Below, one piece after another: positions 41,533-46,170 of a DNA stretch of 46,170 nt. The notes below the pieces were generated by a model, which worked only from the letters and a program-made list of their open reading frames with translations, was not told the origin of the DNA and ran no database searches. The DNA lies in contig JAFRVI010000031.1 in the NCBI GenBank assembly GCA_017438525.1, positions 1-46,170 of the forward strand, written 5' to 3'. The DNA is from Clostridia bacterium (lineage in GTDB: Bacteria; Bacillota; Clostridia; Oscillospirales; RGIG8002). The position numbers and the translations under genes were made by a program. The stretch's first letter is position 1. Each line of letters starts with the position of its first letter.

Positions 41533-41572
41533 TGCGGCTCCAAGAAGCTCAAGGACTTCCTCGATAACTGAT
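41532..41572 (+). repeat. Duplicated rpoD 3' tail
   Basis: This 41-bp near-copy of 40191-40230 includes the terminal coding sense and stop but has no reading context here. Sequence similarity stops immediately after the stop codon. Confidence 0.9.
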
Positions 41573-41587
41573 AATTGCACATAACGC

Positions 41588-41624
41588 GCAGCGCCCGAAG
41601 GCAATTGCCTTCGGGCGCTGCTTT
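41588..41624. terminator. Terminator between convergent genes
   Basis: A 17-bp perfect palindrome GCAGCGCCCGAAGGCAA (41588-41604 with 41605-41621) is followed by TTTTGC on the plus strand. It can serve the dockerin gene and the convergent minus-strand gene. Confidence 0.8.
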
Positions 41625-41668
41625 TGCTTCGGCTGATACCGCGCCGAAGCCGGGAGGGAAAACTATCG

Positions 41669-43390
41669 TCAAGCGTGTGTTCCTTCATCGGGAAAGTCCG
41701 GCAGGGCTTCGCCGTCGGGAGGGCTGGGGGGCGTTTCGCCGTTGGGGAGCTCGGGAGGCGTTTCGCCGTCGGGAAGCTCGGGAGGCGTCTCGCCGTTGCC
41801 GCGGAATTCCGTTCCGCTTCCGTCGGGGCGCTGTCCGCCGTCCGGATGCTCGCGTTTTTCACCGTCGGAGGTTTGTCCGCCGTCGGGGCGTTCGCCTTTG
41901 TTTCCGTCGGGGCGCTGTCCGCCGCCGAAGCCGCCGCGACCTCCGCCGTTGGAGGAGGAGTATCCCGCCGCCGCGGTCGCGCCGCCGTTGAGCGTATACG
42001 TCTCGCCGGAGGTCAGATCCGGACTTGTGAAGAGGACGCTGCTTGCGTCGCGCACCGCTTTCGCGGTATAGAGGACGCTGCCGTCCGCGGCGGTTATCCT
42101 GATCTCGCCGCCGGCGGCGACGAGTCCGCTGCCGCTGAATTCGGCGTAGGGAGTCGAGGCGTTGTATCTCTGCGCCATTCCGGTATGGCCTACCGCGAGA
42201 ACGGTCGCGCCGCCGAAATAGGTGACGCTGTCGGAATCGAGCGGGTCGCCGTCGCCCTGCGAGGGTGCGTATACCTCGAGCGTGCCGCCCAGCAGGTAGG
42301 TCGTGCCGTTGGAATCGATGCCGTCGCCGCCCGTAACGTCGACGACGACGCTGCCGCCGAACTGGTTGTAACTGTAGGCGTAGTTTTCAAGATCGGAATT
42401 AGCGGCGTTGATGCCGTCTTCGGACGCGCTGACGTTTACGCTGCCGGACCAGACGTTGATCGTTGCCGCCTCGACGCCTTCCTCCGCCTTCGTAACGGTT
42501 ATCGTCGGGCCGTCGACGCCCTTCGTGCCGATGTTCATGACGTAGTCGGATTTGACTCCGTCAGAGGCCGCGGCGACTGTGATATTGCCGGAGAGGACGT
42601 TCAGCAGCTTGTCGGATTTCAGTCCGTCGCCCGCCATCGCGGTGATGTTGAGCGTTACCTCTTTAACGGTCAGCGAAGCTTCCGAAATCAGCTTGTCGGT
42701 AGCGTTGCCCTCTTCGTCTTCTTCGTAGAGGTCATAGCCGCCCTTGACGCCGTTTTTGCCGTTCGCGGTGACGTTTATCGTTCCGGAGCCGCATATGGTG
42801 ACGTTCGAGCCGTCCTTGCATTTGATGACGGCGTTCTCTATGTCGGGATAGAGCGTTTCGTCGGTGTAGACGTCGTCGTTGTTGAATTCGTCGTCCGCCA
42901 GGTTGTTGACCGTGCCTTCCGCGGCGATGATGCGCGCCTCGCTGCCCTTGTTGCAGGTGACTGGCGCGGTCGCGGAGGCGGAGAGGTCGAGCCCGCTCAG
43001 CACGAGCGTGACTCCGGTGACGTTCTTCTTGACTACGATCGTGCCGTTGGAGCAGGAGCCGGAAACGACGTAGGTGCCGGCGGCGGTTATCGACAGCGAC
43101 GTGCCTTCGACCTTGTATCCGTCGTAGGCGCCATCAGTCACCGTTATCTCCGAATCGGAGAATACGAAGCCCGTCGCGTCGGAAACGTCGTATACCGTCG
43201 CCTCGGCGAGCGACGCGGCGGGCGCTTCAACGTCCGGAAGCGTGAATTCCGCCGCCGCGTTTCCGTCGGCCGCCGTTTCGGATTCCGAGCCGCAGCCCGA
43301 AACGAGCGCGAAAACGGCCGTCATGGCGAGGATGAGCAGCAATGCCGCGATCCTCTTGAAACGATTACCCGTGCGTTTGTTGTTTTTCAT
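41669..43390 (-). CDS. Carbohydrate-binding-type lipoprotein (Cthe_2159-like)
   Basis: This 573-residue protein has a lipoprotein signal (lipobox VSGC, about Cys33). A long repetitive beta region (about 60-440) resembles the Cthe_2159/DUF4353 family, calcium-dependent beta-helix proteins that bind polygalacturonate (markers: GNAVIKCKDGSNV-like, GDGLKSDKLLNVLSG, SDGVKSDYVMNI, EDGINAANSD, GGDGIDSNGTTYLLGG). The tail (about 470-573) is low complexity: PDGG/PDGN units, then tandem GETPPELP units encoded by a 27-bp DNA repeat around 41735-41800. AAGGAGG precedes the ATG, and a TATAAT lies on the minus strand at 43509-43514 with a poor -35. It is a surface-anchored binding protein rather than an obvious enzyme. 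Confidence 0.78.
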   Translation of the reverse strand: MKNNKRTGNRFKRIAALLLILAMTAVFALVSGCGSESETAADGNAAAEFTLPDVEAPAASLAEATVYDVSDATGFVFSDSEITVTDGAYDGYKVEGTSLSITAAGTYVVSGSCSNGTIVVKKNVTGVTLVLSGLDLSASATAPVTCNKGSEARIIAAEGTVNNLADDEFNNDDVYTDETLYPDIENAVIKCKDGSNVTICGSGTINVTANGKNGVKGGYDLYEEDEEGNATDKLISEASLTVKEVTLNITAMAGDGLKSDKLLNVLSGNITVAAASDGVKSDYVMNIGTKGVDGPTITVTKAEEGVEAATINVWSGSVNVSASEDGINAANSDLENYAYSYNQFGGSVVVDVTGGDGIDSNGTTYLLGGTLEVYAPSQGDGDPLDSDSVTYFGGATVLAVGHTGMAQRYNASTPYAEFSGSGLVAAGGEIRITAADGSVLYTAKAVRDASSVLFTSPDLTSGETYTLNGGATAAAGYSSSNGGGRGGFGGGQRPDGNKGERPDGGQTSDGEKREHPDGGQRPDGSGTEFRGNGETPPELPDGETPPELPNGETPPSPPDGEALPDFPDEGTHA

Positions 43391-43595
43391 ATTTATTACC
43401 TCCTTGTGATAAGACGGCGCGGATCGTGCCGCCGCAAGCGTTTTTGAACCGTCCGCCTGTCTTCTATAAACGGGAAGCGGCGTACCGCTCTCCTGTTTTC
43501 TGATTATGATTATACCGGCAAAGATTGAATGAACCTTGAAGCTTCTTTTAAATTAAAAAAAGTTTTTGCGAGTGGAACGGATTTGAAAAAAACGC

Positions 43596-43624
43596 TTGAC
43601 AAATCAAGGATACGGTTGTATCAT
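43596..43624 (+). promoter_or_regulatory. Promoter of the GntR/ABC operon
   Basis: TTGACA (43596-43601), 17-nt spacer, TATCAT (43619-43624). The rest of the 303-bp gap from 43391 holds only the upstream region of the divergent lipoprotein and an AT-rich stretch. Confidence 0.82.
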
Positions 43625-43644
43625 TGTGTTAGTTAAGTAATACA
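43625..43644 (+). promoter_or_regulatory. Probable GntR operator
   Basis: The dyad TGTGTTA - 6 nt - TAATACA (43625-43631 and 43638-43644) covers the predicted transcription start. It fits the inverted-repeat boxes of YtrA-type regulators, so autorepression is likely. Confidence 0.6.
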
Positions 43645-43693
43645 GTGAAGCGCGGGCAGGCCGCCCGAGCGAAGACGGAAGGGAAGTGAGCGC

Positions 43694-44050
43694 GTGGAGT
43701 TTGAATTCGACAACGAACGGCCGATATATATGCAGCTTGTGCAGCGGATTCGCATCGGGATAGTTTCGGGCGAGCTGCCGCCGGGCAGCCGTCTGCCGTC
43801 GGTGCGCGAGCTCGCGGTGCGGGCGAAGGTCAATCCGAACACCGTTCAGCGCGCGCTCGGCGAGCTGGAGGAAGACGGCCTGCTTTTCACGGAGCGCACG
43901 AACGGCAAATTCGTCACCCTCGACGAGACGCATATCCGCTGCGAAAAGGAAAAGCTTGCGCGTGAAAGTCTCGAACGTCTGCGGCGCGAGTTAAAAGGCA
44001 TCGGAATGACCGACGAAGAAATACGACAGTTCTGGGAGGAGAACAGATAA
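43694..44050 (+). CDS. GntR-family regulator, YtrA subfamily
   Basis: This 118-residue repressor has an N-terminal winged helix (about 8-72: YMQLVQRIRIGIVSGELPPG, SRLPSVRELAVRAKVNPNTVQRAL) and only a short helical C-terminus (about 75-118) for dimerisation, which marks the YtrA subfamily. It has no effector domain of FadR or HutC type. It starts at GTG with GGGAAGTGAG upstream. An ABC ATPase follows after one base and a permease overlaps that, matching the ytr layout. The signal is unknown; relatives respond to cell-envelope stress. Confidence 0.9.
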   Translation: MEFEFDNERPIYMQLVQRIRIGIVSGELPPGSRLPSVRELAVRAKVNPNTVQRALGELEEDGLLFTERTNGKFVTLDETHIRCEKEKLARESLERLRRELKGIGMTDEEIRQFWEENR

Positions 44051-44051
44051 A

Positions 44052-44744
44052 ATGGATTGGATAACCTGCGAAGGCGTAAAGAAACGCTACGGAACGAACG
44101 AGGTGCTGAAGGGAGTGGATCTCTCCATCCGTCCCGACCGCATCGTCGGGCTGCTCGGGAAGAACGGCGCCGGCAAATCGACGCTTTTCAAGCTGATGAA
44201 CGATCTGCTCACGCCGGACGAGGGCAGGATACTCTTCTGCGGCGAGCCGATCGGGGAGAAGAGCAAGGCGCGCATATCGTATCTGCCCGAGCGCACCTAC
44301 CTCGACCGCGATATGAAGATATCCGGCGCGCTGCGCTTTTTCGGCGAGTTCTACGCCGACTTCAACGCGGACCGCGCGCGTCAGCTTCTGCGAGAGCTCG
44401 ATCTGAAAGAGGAAATGCGCATACGCAAAATGAGCAAGGGTATGCAGGAAAAGCTGCAGCTTATCCTGGTGATGAGCAGGGAAGCCGACCTCTATATTCT
44501 TGACGAGCCGCTCGGCGGCGTCGATCCCGCGACGCGCGAAACGATACTCGACACGATCCTGTCGAATTTCCGCGACGGCGCGAGCTTGATAATTTCCACT
44601 CACATGATCGCTGAGGTCGAGCGTATCCTCGACGAGGTCGTGATTATCCGGGACGGCGTCGTCGCGCTCTCCGGCGCCGCCGACGAGCTGCGCGAGAGGG
44701 AGAACGCCTCGATAGACGAGATTTTCAGGAGGACGGTAAAATGA
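44052..44744 (+). CDS. ABC transporter ATP-binding protein
   Basis: This 230-residue ATPase has Walker A LLGKNGAGKST (about 35-45), Q-loop region SYLPER, signature MSKGMQEKL (degenerate LSGGQ), Walker B LYILDEPLGGVDPATRE, and switch His in ISTHMI. It lacks the peptide-transporter C-terminal domain. Together with the overlapping permease it forms an exporter-type ABC-2-like system under the GntR regulator. Substrate unknown. Confidence 0.93.
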   Translation: MDWITCEGVKKRYGTNEVLKGVDLSIRPDRIVGLLGKNGAGKSTLFKLMNDLLTPDEGRILFCGEPIGEKSKARISYLPERTYLDRDMKISGALRFFGEFYADFNADRARQLLRELDLKEEMRIRKMSKGMQEKLQLILVMSREADLYILDEPLGGVDPATRETILDTILSNFRDGASLIISTHMIAEVERILDEVVIIRDGVVALSGAADELRERENASIDEIFRRTVK

Positions 44745-45514
44745 TGAAAAACCTGATCAAGCGCCATCTTCTCTGGGACGTGAAGCTCCCCGCGTACTAC
44801 GCGGCGTTCGCGGCGGTATCCGTTATCATATGCCGCCTGACCGATCCGGTCACGGATTCGGCGGTAGGACTTTTTATCAACCGGCTCTTTTTCGGAATCG
44901 CGATCTCGATGGCGGTGTCGACCGTGATAAATATGCTTATCCGCTGCTGGGTCCGCTTCACTCATACGTCGTATAAGGACGAATCGTATCTGTATCACAC
45001 CCTGCCTCTGCCGCGCGCGAAGCTTTACCGTTCGCATCTGATTTCATCCGCTGTCGCTGTGACCGTCAGCGTAATATTTGCCGCGCTGTGCGCGTTGCTG
45101 CTATTTATCAACGCCGATTTTATTGACGGCGTTAAAGCGGCTTTCTCGACGGCGGCGGGCGCGGCGACCGCGGTGCTTATCGCGACGACGCTGCTTATGG
45201 AAATGATATTCCTTCTGTTTTGCGGCATCGTCGGCACGATTATCGGTTATTCTTTCGACGGATCGCGCACGCTGAAGTCGGTGCTTTTCGCCGCGGCGAT
45301 ATACGTATGCGCAGGTCTTGCGGCGTTGCCGCTGGTATATCTGCTGGGAATAGCCGATCCCGCGATAAAAGCCATATTCACCGAAGGAGGTTCTCCGTTT
45401 TCGACGTCTTTCTGGAAAATCGGCTCAACGCTGACCGCATACTACGTCGCGCTCAGCGCGCTGCTCGCGTGGATAGGCGGGAAGCTCTATCTCAAAAAGA
45501 TCAACGTCGACTGA
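44741..45514 (+). CDS. ABC transporter permease
   Basis: This 257-residue protein shows about six hydrophobic segments (near 20-40, 50-70, 105-125, 135-170, 180-205, 225-245) and no known domain beyond its membrane character. It starts within the ATPase stop (ATGA), so the two are co-translated. In its position it is the membrane partner of the 44052 ATPase. The extracytoplasmic loops are short, which fits a drug, lipid or peptide efflux system better than an importer. Confidence 0.82.
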   Translation: MMKNLIKRHLLWDVKLPAYYAAFAAVSVIICRLTDPVTDSAVGLFINRLFFGIAISMAVSTVINMLIRCWVRFTHTSYKDESYLYHTLPLPRAKLYRSHLISSAVAVTVSVIFAALCALLLFINADFIDGVKAAFSTAAGAATAVLIATTLLMEMIFLLFCGIVGTIIGYSFDGSRTLKSVLFAAAIYVCAGLAALPLVYLLGIADPAIKAIFTEGGSPFSTSFWKIGSTLTAYYVALSALLAWIGGKLYLKKINVD

Positions 45515-45556
45515 CAGCGGCGCGCGAACCGAACTGTTACAGAGAAGGGGACCCGC

Positions 45557-46006
45557 ATGAGTTTTTCTTTTGTAAAAACCGACGCCGATTCGCCTGACGC
45601 CCGTATGCTTTTGAACGAGTTGAACGACACGCTGATGAGCATACTCGGGCATAACGGTACGGCGCATATCCGCCTCGACGATTTCGGACGCGAAAAAGCG
45701 TTTTTCCTCGTCGGCTACGACGGCGAAACGCCCGTCTGCTGCGCGGGCGTCCGCAGGTTCGACGGCGATACCGGCGAAGTCCAGCGCGTTTACGCGCGGA
45801 ACAATCACGTCGGCGCCGGCGCGGCGCTTATGCGCGCGGTGGAGGAACGCGCGCGCGGACTCGGTTACGCCCGGCTTATTCTGGAATGCCGCGAGGGAAA
45901 CGCCCACGCCATCGGCTTCTACCTGAGGAACGGATACGCTCTGCGGGAAAAATACCCGCCTTACGACAGCGAAGCCGACGCAGTCTGCTTTGAAAAGAAA
46001 CTGTAA
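45557..46006 (+). CDS. GNAT-family N-acetyltransferase
   Basis: This 149-residue acetyltransferase has motif A VYARNNHVGAGAALMRAVEE (about 75-94; the acetyl-CoA loop GAGAAL is a variant of Q/RxxGxG/A) and motif B LILECREGNAHAIGFYLRNGY (noted in part: LILECREGN, AIGFYLRNGY). The acceptor is unknown. AGAAGGGG precedes the ATG. It lies 42 nt after the ABC operon and may share its transcript. No strong terminator with a T-run was found before the repeat at 46093. Confidence 0.88.
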   Translation: MSFSFVKTDADSPDARMLLNELNDTLMSILGHNGTAHIRLDDFGREKAFFLVGYDGETPVCCAGVRRFDGDTGEVQRVYARNNHVGAGAALMRAVEERARGLGYARLILECREGNAHAIGFYLRNGYALREKYPPYDSEADAVCFEKKL

Positions 46007-46092
46007 TCGAATTGCATAAAAGAAGCCGCCCTAAAGGGCGCGCAAATTAGGGATAAGTCGGGTTTTGAACGGCTGTTTCCCGCCCATGCTTC

Positions 46093-46170
46093 ACAAAAAA
46101 CAGCGGCCATACATCAAGTATGACCGCTGTTTTGTTGTTTTGCCTGAACGATAAACATCTCGTTCAAAAC
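46093..46170 (+). repeat. Structured repeat, copy 3 (cut by window end)
   Basis: This is a partial homologue of the element at 1-217. It has a hairpin with core CATAC-ATCAA-GTATG (46108-46122) inside an extended stem AACAGCGG/CCGCTGTT (46099-46106 with 46124-46131), then TTTTGCC, then hairpin TGAACG/CGTTCA (46145-46150 with 46161-46166) and AAAAC at the window edge. Order and spacing match copy 1 (GGCAATAC-AGCAA-GTATTGCC, TTTTGCC, TTGAACGG/CCGTTCAA, AAAAC), with paired changes in both stems. Confidence 0.6.

Noticed and set aside
41735-41800. Tandem repeat as a CRISPR or satellite
   Set aside because: It is an in-frame 27-bp coding repeat for GETPPELP units; there are no spacers and no cas genes.
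46099-46131. Hairpin read as a terminator of the acetyltransferase gene
   Set aside because: Its stem, loop and downstream TTTTGCC match the structured repeat; it may still act as a weak terminator, but the repeat is the primary explanation.

Overview
The window looks like chromosomal DNA of an uncultured, GC-rich member of the class Clostridia (Bacillota). Evidence: a type A RNase P RNA, an IspH-ribosomal protein S1 fusion, the rplU-prp-rpmA cluster whose L27 has a cleavable N-terminal extension, the dgt-dnaG-rpoD cluster, a tepA/ftsK neighbourhood, a YtrA-type GntR/ABC operon, and secreted proteins ending in dockerin-like domains. Promoters are vegetative sigma-A type (TTGACA-like, 17-nt spacer, TATAAT-like) and many genes end at intrinsic terminators. 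No CRISPR array, transposase, integrase, rRNA or tRNA was recognised.

Layout. 1-1000: a structured repeat, then rnpB on the minus strand, which carries a second, inverted copy of that repeat inside the stem that should be P3. 1078-5831: tepA, uppP, ftsK and an M23 endopeptidase. 6105-12011: a complete oligopeptide ABC importer, oppBCDFA. 12077-16075: an accessory module (ECF sigma factor, membrane-anchored probable anti-sigma, a chimeric SH3/ricin/half-M23 secreted protein, and a lipoprotein paralogous to the anti-sigma C-terminus), flanked by a 24-bp direct repeat. 16172-25743: a small lipoprotein, upp (minus), a CapA-like protein, uvrC, then a tight run rsmD-coaD-coiled-coil protein-cmk-plsC-ispH/S1. 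25905-35159: two large secreted dockerin proteins on either side of rplU-prp-rpmA (minus). 35304-40229: rpmE, a YigZ protein, dgt, dnaG, rpoD. 40474-43390: a leucine-rich-repeat dockerin protein sitting between rpoD and a duplicated rpoD 3' tail, then a carbohydrate-binding-type lipoprotein on the minus strand. 43596-46006: a GntR/ABC operon and an acetyltransferase. The window ends inside a third, truncated copy of the structured repeat.

How the parts fit. Most of the window is housekeeping: isoprenoid, lipid, coenzyme A and nucleotide salvage steps, DNA repair and replication, ribosomal proteins. The accessory genes are surface or secreted: three dockerin proteins that may join one extracellular assembly or anchoring system, peptidoglycan-directed M23 proteins, and a peptide importer.

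The most unusual signals are the covarying structured repeat inserted into RNase P RNA, and two accessory modules bounded by direct repeats derived from the 3' end or terminator region of the upstream gene. All functional calls come from reading motifs; no database search was run.
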